Assembly (NCBI GenBank): GCA_934546985.1 | Contig: CAKTEE010000007.1 | Coordinates: 65,888 to 129,887, forward strand | Length of the DNA: 64,000 nucleotides | Source of the DNA: an uncultured Eubacteriales bacterium | GTDB taxonomy: Bacteria; Bacillota; Clostridia; Oscillospirales; Acutalibacteraceae | Reading direction: 5' to 3' | Shown: positions 52,448-60,563 of the stretch, piece by piece | Numbering within the stretch: the first letter of the stretch is position 1 | How the letters are laid out: every line of letters begins with the position of its first letter | Position numbers and translations under genes: made by a program | The notes under the pieces: model-generated | What the model was told of the DNA's origin: nothing | The model's input: the letters and a program-made list of their open reading frames with translations, nothing else | Databases searched by the model: none

Positions 52448-52834
52448 ATGGATCCGCAGATTTTATTAATTACCTTGTCAGGGATTCTGATCGTTTTTGT
52501 TGTGTTATTGCTGTTGGTGTTTATTTTCACGATTTTTGGGAAGCTTATGTCAAACACAGGCGGCAGAAAGAAAGAAGAGAAAAAGGTGCGCGCGGAAAAA
52601 GCGAAACCGTCTAAACCGGCAGTTGCAGCGGCTGAAATAAAAAAAGCAGCGGCTTCGGCTCCCGCAGTAGAAAACGGAATACCAGGTTCGGTTATTGCAG
52701 CGATTGCTGCTGCAGTAGCTGTCATGGGGGAAGCCGATGGTACTGCTTATACCGTACGCAGTGTACGCAGGGAACGTTCCAGCAGGCCGGTATGGGCTGC
52801 GGCAGGTATTATAGAAAATACGCGCCCGTTTTAA
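52448..52834 (+). CDS. oadG: Sodium pump decarboxylase gamma subunit (OadG family)
   Basis: A 128-residue protein with one N-terminal membrane helix (residues 4-29, ILLITLSGILIVFVVLLLLV), a Lys/Ala-rich linker and a C-terminal IAAIAAAVAVMG then SSRPVWAAAGIIENTRPF, the conserved OadG ending. In Na+-pumping decarboxylases the gamma subunit stabilises the complex and binds zinc. It precedes the beta subunit gene by 29 bases. GGACGGGAG lies upstream of the ATG. Confidence 0.9.
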   Translation: MDPQILLITLSGILIVFVVLLLLVFIFTIFGKLMSNTGGRKKEEKKVRAEKAKPSKPAVAAAEIKKAAASAPAVENGIPGSVIAAIAAAVAVMGEADGTAYTVRSVRRERSSRPVWAAAGIIENTRPF

Positions 52835-52863
52835 GCCGGCGGCGAGAAAGGACATAGATAAAC

Positions 52864-54045
52864 ATGTTTCAGGATTTTATTGATGCGGTAACTAATATTC
52901 TTACCGATTCCGGTTTTGCCGGCTTTTTTGCAGAAGGCGGCTGGAAAAACCTTGTAATGATGGGGGTAGCTTGTCTGCTTCTTTATCTCGGCATTAAAAA
53001 AGGATTTGAGCCTTTGTTGATGATCCCCATTGCTTTTGGTATTCTTATTGCAAACCTTCCGGGTGCCGGTTTGGGAGTGGCTTACCATGATATTCCGGGT
53101 TTTATAGAGTTATTTAAAGCCGGAAAAGCCAGTTTGACAGATATTTTGTATCTTGGTGTAAAAGCAGGTATCTATCCGCCGCTTATCTTTATGGGAATCG
53201 GCGCTATGACTGACTTTACCCCTTTGATTGCGAATCCCAAAAGTTTCCTTCTTGGTGCGGCGGCGCAGCTTGGTATATTTACAACATTAATCTTATCTTC
53301 AGTTTGTGGCTTTAACGTGCTTGAAAGCGGTGCGATTGCAATTATCGGCGGTGCTGACGGACCGACCGCTATTTTAGTTGCTTCGCAGTTAGCCCCGCAT
53401 TTATTAGGTTCTATTGCGGTTGCTGCATATTCTTATATGGCGTTGGTGCCGATTATTCAGCCGCCGATTATGCGTTTACTGACGACCAAAAAAGAACGTG
53501 CCATCCGTATGTCGGGCTTGCGTCAGGTATCCAAAACTGAGAAGATTTTGTTCCCGATCATGGTTACTATTGTTGTTTCCTTACTTCTTCCGTCTGCTGC
53601 TGTTTTGATTGGTATGCTGATGTTTGGTAATTTGCTCAGAGAATGCGGACAGACTGAGCGTTTGGCAAAAGCAGCGCAGAATGAGCTGATGAATATTATT
53701 ACGATTTTCCTTGGCTTAACCGTTGGTGCAACCACTCAAGCGCAGAATTTCCTTACGTGGGATACTCTTAAAATTGTAGGTTTGGGACTTTTGGCATTTA
53801 TGATTGGTACTGCCGGCGGCACCTTATTTGGTAAACTGATGTGCTTCTTTACGAAGGGCAAGGTTAATCCGCTGATTGGTTCCGCGGGTGTATCTGCTGT
53901 ACCGATGGCGGCGCGTGTTTCTCAGAAAGTAGGTCAGGAAACGGATCCGGGCAACTTCCTGCTGATGCATGCTATGGGACCGAATGTATCCGGTGTTATT
54001 GGTTCTGCGGTAGCGGCAGGTGTGCTTTTAACCATGTGCAGATAA
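52864..54045 (+). CDS. gcdB: Sodium ion-translocating decarboxylase beta subunit
   Basis: The 393-residue membrane protein has about 10 or 11 helices with the catalytic aspartate region IIGGADGPTAILVASQLAPH and the second Na+ site GSAGVSAVPMAARVSQKVGQ. The N-terminal NLVMMGVACLLLYLGIKKGF and EPLLMIPIAFGILIANLPG are typical of GcdB/OadB/MmdB. It couples decarboxylation of carboxybiotin to Na+ export. The alpha (carboxyltransferase) and biotin carrier genes are absent nearby, so the substrate (oxaloacetate, methylmalonyl-CoA or glutaconyl-CoA) cannot be fixed. A terminator follows at once. Confidence 0.94.
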   Translation: MFQDFIDAVTNILTDSGFAGFFAEGGWKNLVMMGVACLLLYLGIKKGFEPLLMIPIAFGILIANLPGAGLGVAYHDIPGFIELFKAGKASLTDILYLGVKAGIYPPLIFMGIGAMTDFTPLIANPKSFLLGAAAQLGIFTTLILSSVCGFNVLESGAIAIIGGADGPTAILVASQLAPHLLGSIAVAAYSYMALVPIIQPPIMRLLTTKKERAIRMSGLRQVSKTEKILFPIMVTIVVSLLLPSAAVLIGMLMFGNLLRECGQTERLAKAAQNELMNIITIFLGLTVGATTQAQNFLTWDTLKIVGLGLLAFMIGTAGGTLFGKLMCFFTKGKVNPLIGSAGVSAVPMAARVSQKVGQETDPGNFLLMHAMGPNVSGVIGSAVAAGVLLTMCR

Positions 54046-54050
54046 ATTAT

Positions 54051-54083
54051 CAGGCTGTATCGTAAAGGTACAGCCTGTTTTTT
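54051..54083 (+). terminator. Terminator after gcdB
   Basis: CAGGCTGTA and TACAGCCTG form a perfect stem around TCGTAAAGG, followed by TTTTTT. It starts six bases after the gcdB stop. Confidence 0.9.
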
Positions 54084-54174
54084 ATGAAAAAACAAAAAAC
54101 AGCTCGTCTTTTTTCAACAGAAAAGGACAGTTTTCCGTTTCCATTGAATATACATTCGGTGGAGGTGTTGTATC

Positions 54175-54462
54175 GTGTATTGCAGAATTACAGATTTAAG
54201 GGAAAAAGAGGTCATCAATATCAATGACGGAAACCGCTTGGGCTGTGTTGGAGATATTGAAATTGATACTTGTACCGGCCAGTTGGTGTCTATTATTATT
54301 TTCGGCAGAAAGTGGTTCGGGCTTTTTGGCAAAAGTGAGGACATTGTTGTTTTTTGGAATGATATTGAAGTAATTGGTGATGAAACGATTCTTGTTACTT
54401 TTGAAAAACCGAGAATCCGTACAGAAAAAAATCAAATTATTCCGCGTATTTTTGGTTCCTGA
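54175..54462 (+). CDS. YlmC/YmxH family PRC-barrel sporulation protein
   Basis: A GTG start at 54175 lies nine bases after GGAGG. The 95-residue protein MYCRITDLREKEVININDGN, RLGCVGDIEIDTCTGQLVSI and DIVVFWNDIEVIGDETILVT is a PRC-barrel of the YlmC/YmxH family, found only in endospore formers. Expression of relatives is tied to sporulation; the molecular role is unknown. It stands alone between gcdB and rpsB. Confidence 0.88.
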   Translation: MYCRITDLREKEVININDGNRLGCVGDIEIDTCTGQLVSIIIFGRKWFGLFGKSEDIVVFWNDIEVIGDETILVTFEKPRIRTEKNQIIPRIFGS

Positions 54463-54516
54463 TAGAGAAAAGCTGGGAAGAAACGGTAGTTTATGAAAAG
54501 TTTTTCAAAAAAATTC

Positions 54517-54545
54517 TTGTAAATCAAATAGTTGTATGATATAAT
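54517..54545 (+). promoter_or_regulatory. Promoter of rpsB-tsf
   Basis: TTGTAA (54517-54522) and TATAAT (54540-54545), spacer 17 bases, about 100 bases before rpsB. Confidence 0.8.
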
Positions 54546-54559
54546 TTATCAGTAATTCA

Positions 54560-54642
54560 CACGTTGGGGGATTGTGCGGCATGGTGCCTTTAGGTTTGCC
54601 GCCGGAATGAACCCTGCGGAGGAAAAACCAAGGAGGAATTAA
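54560..54642 (+). promoter_or_regulatory. Structured rpsB leader
   Basis: The leader holds a stem GCGGCA/TGCCGC (54576-54581 with 54597-54602) and a GGAGGAAAAACCAAGGAGG segment that could mask or present the rpsB ribosome binding site. This resembles autoregulatory leaders of r-protein genes, but no specific motif class was confirmed. Confidence 0.4.
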
Positions 54643-54645
54643 ATT

Positions 54646-55398
54646 ATGGCAGTTGTATCAATGAAACAGCTTCTGGAGGCAGGCGTTCATTTCGGACATC
54701 AGACCAGAAGATGGAATCCGAAGATGGCAGAGTATATCTTCACAGAACGTAACGGCATTTATATTATCGACCTTCAGAAAACTGTTAAGAAACTGGAAGA
54801 CGCTTATATGGTAGTCCGCGATATTGCGGCCAGCGGGCAGGATATTCTTTTTGTAGGTACTAAGAAGCAGGCGCAGGATTCTATCCGTGAAGAAGCAATT
54901 CGTTGCGGTATGCCTTATGTAAATGCGCGTTGGCTTGGCGGTATGCTTACAAACTTCCGCACCATTCGCCGCAGACTGGATCGTTTGACCCAGCTGAAAA
55001 AAATGGAAGCTGACGGTACTTTTGAACTGCTTCCGAAAAAAGAAGTAATTAAACTTAACGGCGAAATTGAAAAGCTTGAGAAGTTTCTCGGCGGTATTAC
55101 AAATATGAAAAAAATTCCGGGTGCAATGTTTATTGTTGACCCGCGCAAGGAAAGAATTGCAGTTGCTGAAGCACATAAGCTCGGTATTCCGATTATTGCA
55201 ATTGTGGATACAAACTGTGATCCGGATGAGATCGATTATGTTATTCCGGGTAATGATGATGCTATCCGTGCAGTCCGCCTGATTTCCGGTGCAATGGCAA
55301 ATGCGGTAATTGAAGGCAGACAGGGTAATGAAGCAACAGAGGAAGCTCCTGCGGCAGAAGGAAATGAAACTGCTGAAAACGCAGAGGCAGCAGAATAA
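54646..55398 (+). CDS. rpsB: 30S ribosomal protein S2
   Basis: The 250-residue protein begins AVVSMKQLLEAGVHFGHQTR and RWNPKMAEYIFTERNGIYII, then VGTKKQAQDSIREEAIRCGM and IVDTNCDPDEIDYVIPGNDD, all S2 hallmarks. The last 25 residues form an acidic Ala/Glu-rich tail. S2 binds the 30S head near the mRNA exit and is needed for S1-like functions and initiation. AAGGAGG lies seven bases before the ATG. It is cotranscribed with tsf. Confidence 0.98.
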   Translation: MAVVSMKQLLEAGVHFGHQTRRWNPKMAEYIFTERNGIYIIDLQKTVKKLEDAYMVVRDIAASGQDILFVGTKKQAQDSIREEAIRCGMPYVNARWLGGMLTNFRTIRRRLDRLTQLKKMEADGTFELLPKKEVIKLNGEIEKLEKFLGGITNMKKIPGAMFIVDPRKERIAVAEAHKLGIPIIAIVDTNCDPDEIDYVIPGNDDAIRAVRLISGAMANAVIEGRQGNEATEEAPAAEGNETAENAEAAE

Positions 55399-55425
55399 TT
55401 TAACTGGCGTAAGCTGGAAACAATA

Positions 55426-55455
55426 AAATGCCTGCGCCTCGGCACAGGCATTTTT
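55426..55455 (+). terminator. Attenuator-like hairpin between rpsB and tsf
   Basis: AAATGCCTG and CAGGCATTT pair (loop CGCCTCGGCA) with TTTTTG after the stem. It probably lets only part of the rpsB transcripts continue into tsf, giving different levels of the two products. Confidence 0.75.
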
Positions 55456-55496
55456 GATAAGATGATAGAGAAATAAATGGTTTGGAGGAATAGACG

Positions 55497-56411
55497 ATGA
55501 ATTTTACAGCAAAAGATGTTCAGGCTCTTCGCGAAAAAACAGGCGTAGGTATGATGGATTGTAAAAAAGCACTTGCTTCTGCTGACGGCGATATGGATAA
55601 AGCAATTGATTTTCTGAGAGAGAAAGGTTTGGCGGCAGCTGCCAAAAAATCTGGCCGTATTGCAGCAGAAGGTATTGTTTACACATATTATGATGATGAA
55701 GCAAAATGCGGTGTTATGGTTGAAGTCAATTCTGAAACTGACTTTGTTGCAAAAAATGAAGAGTTCCAGAATTTTGTAAAAAATGTTGCTAAAACAATTG
55801 CTGTTAGCAATCCGGCAGATTTAGATGCCCTTGCCGCGGCAAAGCTTTATGGCAGTGATAGAACGGTAGCTGAAAACCTTCAGGATAAAATTCTTTCTAT
55901 TGGTGAGAATCAGAAGATTCGCCGCTTTGTCCGTATGGATGGCGTTGTTTCCACATATATTCACGGCATGGGTAGAATTGGTGTAATGGTTCAGTTTGAA
56001 ACTACACCGGAAGTTGCTGCAAAACCGGAATTTGCAGAGTATGGTAAAGATATCGCAATGCAGATTGCGGCGATTAACCCATTGTTCCTGAATAAAGAAA
56101 GCGTACCGGCGGAAACTCTGGAACATGAAAAGAAAATTATGACCGAACAGGTACTTGGCGAGGGCAAACCGGCCGCGATTGCAGATAAGATTGTAGCTGG
56201 CAAAATCAATAAGTATTATAAGGAAAACTGCCTGATTGATCAGGTATTTGTTAAGAACAATGATTTGACTGTTTCCGGTTATACTGCCGAGGTTGCTAAA
56301 AATCTTGGCGGAGATATTGTTATTAAAGGTTTCCTTCGTTTTGAAAGAGGCGAAGGTTTGGAAAAGAAAGCCGATAACTTTGCAGATGAAGTTGCGAGCA
56401 TGATTAAATAA
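55497..56411 (+). CDS. tsf: Elongation factor Ts
   Basis: The 304-residue protein has the UBA-like N-terminus KDVQALREKTGVGMMDCKKA with the TDF motif VEVNSETDFVAKNEEFQNF, and a C-terminal dimerisation domain (EYGKDIAMQIAAINPLFLNK and LIDQVFVKNNDLTVSGY). EF-Ts recharges EF-Tu by nucleotide exchange. GGAGG lies nine bases before the ATG. Confidence 0.97.
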   Translation: MNFTAKDVQALREKTGVGMMDCKKALASADGDMDKAIDFLREKGLAAAAKKSGRIAAEGIVYTYYDDEAKCGVMVEVNSETDFVAKNEEFQNFVKNVAKTIAVSNPADLDALAAAKLYGSDRTVAENLQDKILSIGENQKIRRFVRMDGVVSTYIHGMGRIGVMVQFETTPEVAAKPEFAEYGKDIAMQIAAINPLFLNKESVPAETLEHEKKIMTEQVLGEGKPAAIADKIVAGKINKYYKENCLIDQVFVKNNDLTVSGYTAEVAKNLGGDIVIKGFLRFERGEGLEKKADNFADEVASMIK

Positions 56412-56427
56412 AAATTAGATTTATTTT

Positions 56428-56478
56428 AACGGGTTTATTTACTGCTAGTTGTAGTGGTAAGTAAACCCGTTTTTTTTG
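56428..56478 (+). terminator. Terminator of the rpsB-tsf operon
   Basis: AACGGGTTTA(T)TTAC and GTAAGTAAACCCGTT pair, followed by TTTTTTT. It lies 17 bases after the tsf stop. Confidence 0.9.
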
Positions 56479-56527
56479 TATTTTCTTCAGTGCACCGTAA
56501 AGGAATTATAAAGTAATTTAGATAATA

Positions 56528-56701
56528 GTTATTGGAACTTCATTTTTGGTTGCTGTTATATTATATATACCGATGTGTGGATTTTTAAAACTTGTGCCGT
56601 TATTCGCAGTACAATTAACAATAGCTATTGTAATTTCTGTTTTATCTGTGTTTTAGTATGAGGCGGTTAAAATGGTAAGGAAACAATTTCAAAGAAAATA
56701 G
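56528..56701 (+). pseudogene. C-terminal remnant of a P-type cation ATPase gene
   Basis: One frame reads VIGTSFLVAVILYIPMCGFL, KLVPLFAVQLTIAIVISVLS and VF, then a TAG (56654-56656), then YEAVKMVRKQFQRK and TAG at 56699-56701. The last two membrane helices followed by YEAVKxxRK match the end of P-type ATPases, and the internal TAG stands where that family has Trp. There is no start, no ribosome binding site and no catalytic part upstream. A terminator hairpin follows directly, as expected of an old gene end. Confidence 0.55.
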
Positions 56702-56741
56702 AAACAAACACCGGCACTATTTATGAGCCGGTGTTTGTTTC
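56701..56741 (+). terminator. Terminator after the ATPase remnant
   Basis: GAAACAAACACCGGC pairs exactly with GCCGGTGTTTGTTTC around an 11-base loop. It follows the remnant's final stop at once and is fully intact, suggesting recent gene loss. Confidence 0.85.
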
Positions 56742-56778
56742 ATTCAAATTTTTGTTTCGTTTATAATGAGTGGTTACA

Positions 56779-56900
56779 GTTACATTTTTAGTGCAAAAAG
56801 CAAGAAAATGTGTCATATAACTGTTGAAATTCGTGAAAAAATTTTAAATGTGACTTGACAATTGCATAAAGCTATGATATTCTTTTGATGTGGTCACATT
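56779..56900 (+). promoter_or_regulatory. Promoter and repeated half-sites upstream of the exported-protein/ABC cassette
   Basis: A near-consensus promoter TTGACA (56855-56860) and TATTCT (56878-56883), spacer 17, is bracketed by AATGTGAC (56847-56854) and GTCACATT (56893-56900), exact reverse complements. Two related half-sites lie further upstream: GTTACATT (56779-56786) and AATGTGTC (56807-56814). The arrangement suggests cooperative binding of a dimeric regulator or looping. Confidence 0.6.
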
Positions 56901-57014
56901 CTGTGTAAATTTACAAATGAAAAAGGAAAACATTTAGTTTATCAGTCTTTTTTTGCAGTGCGTACGGCTGCGAAAAGAACTGGCAGACGCGAAAATTTAA
57001 GGAAGTGAGGTTTT

Positions 57015-57434
57015 ATGATGAACAAAATATTGAAAACTCTTACAGCGGCGTCATTGATGTTGACCGTTGCAACAACAGCGGCTGTGGCGGCGAATACGAA
57101 GGAACTATCACAAAAAGCAGTAACCCGATCAGCAGATTCATGGAGTGTCAGTGCCTATCCAATGGGAATAAGCAGCGGAGAAGCGTATGATACTGCTAAT
57201 ACCAATCGTGGATATTGTTATATTTTTTGCTATTCCTATTCTTCTACTCCCTCAAAGCGGCCGATTTATTTCACTTCTTCAAGCAGCTATGATACCGTTA
57301 CTATCACAAATGATAATCAGCTACCAAGTTTATACTATAAACCAGACATAAAATATGGGGCTAGAATTGTAGTAAATTATTCTGTAACCGGAAGCGATTC
57401 CCGTGTGATTGCTAATGGCAGCATAGACGGTTGA
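57015..57434 (+). CDS. Small exported protein of unknown function, first gene of an ABC cassette
   Basis: The 139-residue product starts with a cleavable-looking signal peptide (NKILKTLTAASLMLTVATTA, then AVAA; predicted cut about residue 26). The mature part of about 110 residues is Ser/Tyr/Thr-rich and beta-like: DSWSVSAYPMGISSGEAYDT, NRGYCYIFCYSYSSTPSKRP and ARIVVNYSVTGSDSRVIANG, with two Cys five residues apart. No family was recognised. GTGAGG precedes tandem ATGs (57015, 57018). It lies in front of a lipoprotein and an ABC transporter, so a secreted bacteriocin-like or signalling protein is possible but unproven. Confidence 0.65.
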   Translation: MMNKILKTLTAASLMLTVATTAAVAANTKELSQKAVTRSADSWSVSAYPMGISSGEAYDTANTNRGYCYIFCYSYSSTPSKRPIYFTSSSSYDTVTITNDNQLPSLYYKPDIKYGARIVVNYSVTGSDSRVIANGSIDG

Positions 57435-57444
57435 CGTATTGATT

Positions 57445-57474
57445 GCAGAATCGGAGCATAATCTCCGATTCTGC
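57445..57474 (+). terminator. Hairpin between the exported-protein gene and the lipoprotein gene
   Basis: GCAGAATCGGAG and CTCCGATTCTGC form a perfect 12-bp stem around CATAAT. There is no T-run, so it may stabilise the first cistron or attenuate rather than fully terminate. Confidence 0.6.
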
Positions 57475-57500
57475 AGACTTTAAAAAGGAGTCAGTATAAA

Positions 57501-58742
57501 ATGAGAAATATACGTAGTTTTTTACTATTATGTTTTGTTCTTATAATGATACTGCCTTCCTGTGCCGCTGTACCGGAGGATGTTCAGCAGGATGTAGGCG
57601 CTTTCCGGCAGGCAAGGGAAGAAGCGGAAAAACTGGAAAAAGAGATGAATTTTATTCCAATCAGCGATGTGTATAAAAATACGCCCAAAACAGTGCAATA
57701 TAAAAATGGCGTCGTTAATATAGACGCTAAAGTTTGTGTGCCGCAGGCGGATAAAATGTACAAATTGGAGTTAGCGCCTAATGATTTGTATGCAGAAAAA
57801 GACGCTTTGCTGAAATCTTTTCTTGATGAAAAAAGCTATGCGAATTGGGAAAGCTTGCAATATAAAGATTCTCCTCTTGATAAACCGATATTTTATAATG
57901 GAATTGAATATAAAGCATATGACAAGAAAGGTAATTTTTCCATTGAATTTGGAGATAATAAAGAACTTGCTTTTGATAGATGCGGCAGAATTTTCTTACG
58001 GGATACTACTAAGACAATGGAGACTCATTTTTTTCCTGGTACTGGTGGAATCCTCACAAGCAAAACCTTTTTTTATGATGAAATTGGGGATGATTTTCCG
58101 GAAAGTACAGTGTTAGACGGTAAAAACTGTAAAGCAGTGGACGCATGGAAACAGTTTGGAGAAACCGTAAGCTATTTTGCACAGCGCGTCCCAAATTTTA
58201 ATTATAAGCCGTATTCCCTGGAATTCTATGACAATAAGGAGGATTCCTCCTCGAAAGCAATCGCCTGCCGCGCAGTATATGAATATAACGGAGTAGCTTT
58301 TGACCCGATGTTTATTGGAACGCAGGATAAAAAGAATTATGATATTTCAAGAGTTTGCTTCGGTTTTTATCAGAATTTTCATTCTTTAAATGATGATTGT
58401 TATCTTGCATTAAGGGATAGCTATAAAGTAACGAAAGAATTGGAAAGCTATGATAAAATACTTGATTTGGACAGTGCGGTGAAACTATTGCAGGCTTCCC
58501 TTGCAAAAGAACGCTTTGCCAATATTGATACTATAGAATTGATGTACGGAACGTATTACTATGGCGATAAAGGCGATGAATGGGCGGGCAGTTACGAAGA
58601 ACCGCCCCAGTTTTATGCCGAACCATACTGGAAATTTACGGAAAGAGCAGATGGTGAAGATGAAGAAATGTCAACCGTACATTATGTAAATGCTATTACA
58701 GGTGAATTTTATAGCTATAATTCATGCATGTATTTCGGTTAA
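57501..58742 (+). CDS. Lipoprotein of unknown function, second gene of the cassette
   Basis: The 413-residue product has a lipoprotein signal (SFLLLCFVLIMILPSC, Cys about residue 21) and a long acidic, Tyr-rich mature part. The C-terminus ELMYGTYYYGD, YWKFTERADG and VHYVNAITGEFYSYNSCMYF resembles the closing strands of YcnI/YycH-like or regulatory lipoproteins encoded beside ABC-2 permeases in Clostridia, but no domain can be named. AAAAAGGAG lies before the ATG. It may bind the exported protein or its target at the membrane surface. Confidence 0.6.
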   Translation: MRNIRSFLLLCFVLIMILPSCAAVPEDVQQDVGAFRQAREEAEKLEKEMNFIPISDVYKNTPKTVQYKNGVVNIDAKVCVPQADKMYKLELAPNDLYAEKDALLKSFLDEKSYANWESLQYKDSPLDKPIFYNGIEYKAYDKKGNFSIEFGDNKELAFDRCGRIFLRDTTKTMETHFFPGTGGILTSKTFFYDEIGDDFPESTVLDGKNCKAVDAWKQFGETVSYFAQRVPNFNYKPYSLEFYDNKEDSSSKAIACRAVYEYNGVAFDPMFIGTQDKKNYDISRVCFGFYQNFHSLNDDCYLALRDSYKVTKELESYDKILDLDSAVKLLQASLAKERFANIDTIELMYGTYYYGDKGDEWAGSYEEPPQFYAEPYWKFTERADGEDEEMSTVHYVNAITGEFYSYNSCMYFG

Positions 58743-58855
58743 GAAAAAATAAAACGTTTTAGAAAGAATGATTACTGAATAAAGTCTTTAAATGCATCTG
58801 CTTTGTTGGTAATTATATTTTTTTTAAATATGTTATTTGGATAAGAGGTCAACAG

Positions 58856-59713
58856 ATGAAAAATAGTAAAAAATGGATGAAAAACTATTATGTTAATTAT
58901 TATTGGTTACTTAGCTTTTTAGTGATTATTGCCGTTGCATTGTTTTCACCCGGATATGGGATAATTGAGGGTGAATTCAAAAAAAATATGGTTTTTGAAG
59001 AATTGTTTTATTATAATAAGCTGAATTATCTTCAACAAATTAACGTCTATAATTCCTTGTCTTATGTTAACGTTATTTTTTCCAAAGGATTTATGTATCT
59101 TGCGTTGATTTTTCCCTCTATTTCCTGTATGATGCGGTATTGTGATGAACTCAACAGCGGTTATTCCAAATTGATTATTACCAGGATAGGCAACAACAAA
59201 TATATTGGCAGGACAGTATTGCGAACCTTAGCAACAGCTTTTATCATTACTTTTATTGCTTTATATGTGGTGTATCTGATTATTTATTTTCGGCTGCCAA
59301 ATGTGAATGAAGCTTTGGAAAGAACCGGAAGTCTGGAATTACTGGAAGGCATTGGTCAGATAATGGATTTTAAAGCTAATGGTTTTTTGTATGTTCTGCG
59401 CTATATCATTCCTTCCTCACTTTTTGCCTGCGTGGCGGGGTTTCTGTCTATTTTAATTGCAACAATTTCTCATAATAAATTTCTTTCGTTGACGATTCCA
59501 ATATTGCTCATTGAAGCGGAAAACAGCATTTTTTCAGGTTCTTCTATTGCGGCTATTTATAAATATAAAATTCGTAATTTCCTTTATCCTTTTGATGATA
59601 TTGACCCTTGGTTTACATGGTGGGAATTTGGTTTATTTATACTGACCCTGTGTGTTGTTTTGATTACGGTCATTTATTATGTTTCAGGCAGGAGGTACAG
59701 GGAAGGTGAATAA
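58856..59713 (+). CDS. ABC-2-like permease, first of two
   Basis: The 285-residue protein has about six helices. A DELNSGYSKLIITRIGNNKY segment after the second helix is typical of ABC-2 subunits (the RxGR/RxGNxKY-type loop before the third helix), followed by AFIITFIALYVVYLIIYF, VLRYIIPSSLFACVAGFLSI and a last helix LFILTLCVVLITVIYYVSG. Such proteins pair with an ATPase to export lipids, peptides or proteins. AAGAGG lies before the ATG. The next permease overlaps it by eight bases. Confidence 0.7.
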   Translation: MKNSKKWMKNYYVNYYWLLSFLVIIAVALFSPGYGIIEGEFKKNMVFEELFYYNKLNYLQQINVYNSLSYVNVIFSKGFMYLALIFPSISCMMRYCDELNSGYSKLIITRIGNNKYIGRTVLRTLATAFIITFIALYVVYLIIYFRLPNVNEALERTGSLELLEGIGQIMDFKANGFLYVLRYIIPSSLFACVAGFLSILIATISHNKFLSLTIPILLIEAENSIFSGSSIAAIYKYKIRNFLYPFDDIDPWFTWWEFGLFILTLCVVLITVIYYVSGRRYREGE

Positions 59714-60563
59714 ATTAAAACAAGTATTGATCATTGGAACGCAGACCTATCGGGAATGGCTGTTTAATTCCAGAAATATTATTGTTTTGATTGTATTGTT
59801 TTTTCTGGGGAATTATACGGTTGCACCGCTGGTAAACCTTTCAAAACAGACAGAGGTTCCAATGAATGTTTTCGAGCCGTTTATTGCGAACATGAATTCT
59901 CAATTTGTTGTTTTAATGGTACTGGCGGCTTTTCTGGTTTTAATCAGTGATTTTCCTCGTATGGAAGGCAACAACGGCTATTTTCTGATCCGTACGAGCA
60001 GGGTTGTTTGGCTGGCGGGCAAATTATTATTTGCACTTTTTGCAGTTTTTACATATATAGCAGGGCTTTTTCTGGCATTAACCGTGCATGTTTTAGAGGT
60101 AGCGTTTTACTCTGAGGGTTGGAGTTATCTTATGCGCGATTATTATACCAAATATGCAAACTTGGGTTATAGTAACGATACGGTTTGTGTGGTCAGCGAT
60201 AGCTTATTTAATAACTATACTGCTTTTGAAGGTTTTTGGTATACAGTAATTTTGCTTGCAGCAATGCTTTTCATGCTCTGTTTAATTATGATGCTTGCAA
60301 ATCTTATCAATAAAAAAATCATCGGTATTGTAACAAATTTGGGTTTAATTGTTCTTGGTTTTGTTTTGGCATTTTCAGGAAGCCGGATTGCCTGTATACT
60401 TCCTGTGGGAAATATCATGTTGTCTGTGCAAAATACTGCAACGCACCATATCATATCGGTTTGGTATCCTTTTGCTTATTTTGCAGGTTTTATTGTGTTG
60501 CTGACAGCTTTATGCGTAATTTTGGTGAAAAAAGTAATCGTGCAGAAAGATGGGGAAAGATGA
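59706..60563 (+). CDS. ABC-2-like permease, second of two
   Basis: A GTG at 59706, ten bases after AGGAGG and inside the end of the first permease, is preferred over 59679. The product has about 285 residues and six helices (NIIVLIVLFFLGNYTVAPLV; ALFAVFTYIAGLFLALTVHV; IVTNLGLIVLGFVLAFSGS), with DFPRMEGNNGYFLIRTSR as the loop equivalent to the first permease. The two could form a heterodimeric channel. Its stop overlaps the ATPase start. Confidence 0.7.
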   Translation: MNKLKQVLIIGTQTYREWLFNSRNIIVLIVLFFLGNYTVAPLVNLSKQTEVPMNVFEPFIANMNSQFVVLMVLAAFLVLISDFPRMEGNNGYFLIRTSRVVWLAGKLLFALFAVFTYIAGLFLALTVHVLEVAFYSEGWSYLMRDYYTKYANLGYSNDTVCVVSDSLFNNYTAFEGFWYTVILLAAMLFMLCLIMMLANLINKKIIGIVTNLGLIVLGFVLAFSGSRIACILPVGNIMLSVQNTATHHIISVWYPFAYFAGFIVLLTALCVILVKKVIVQKDGER

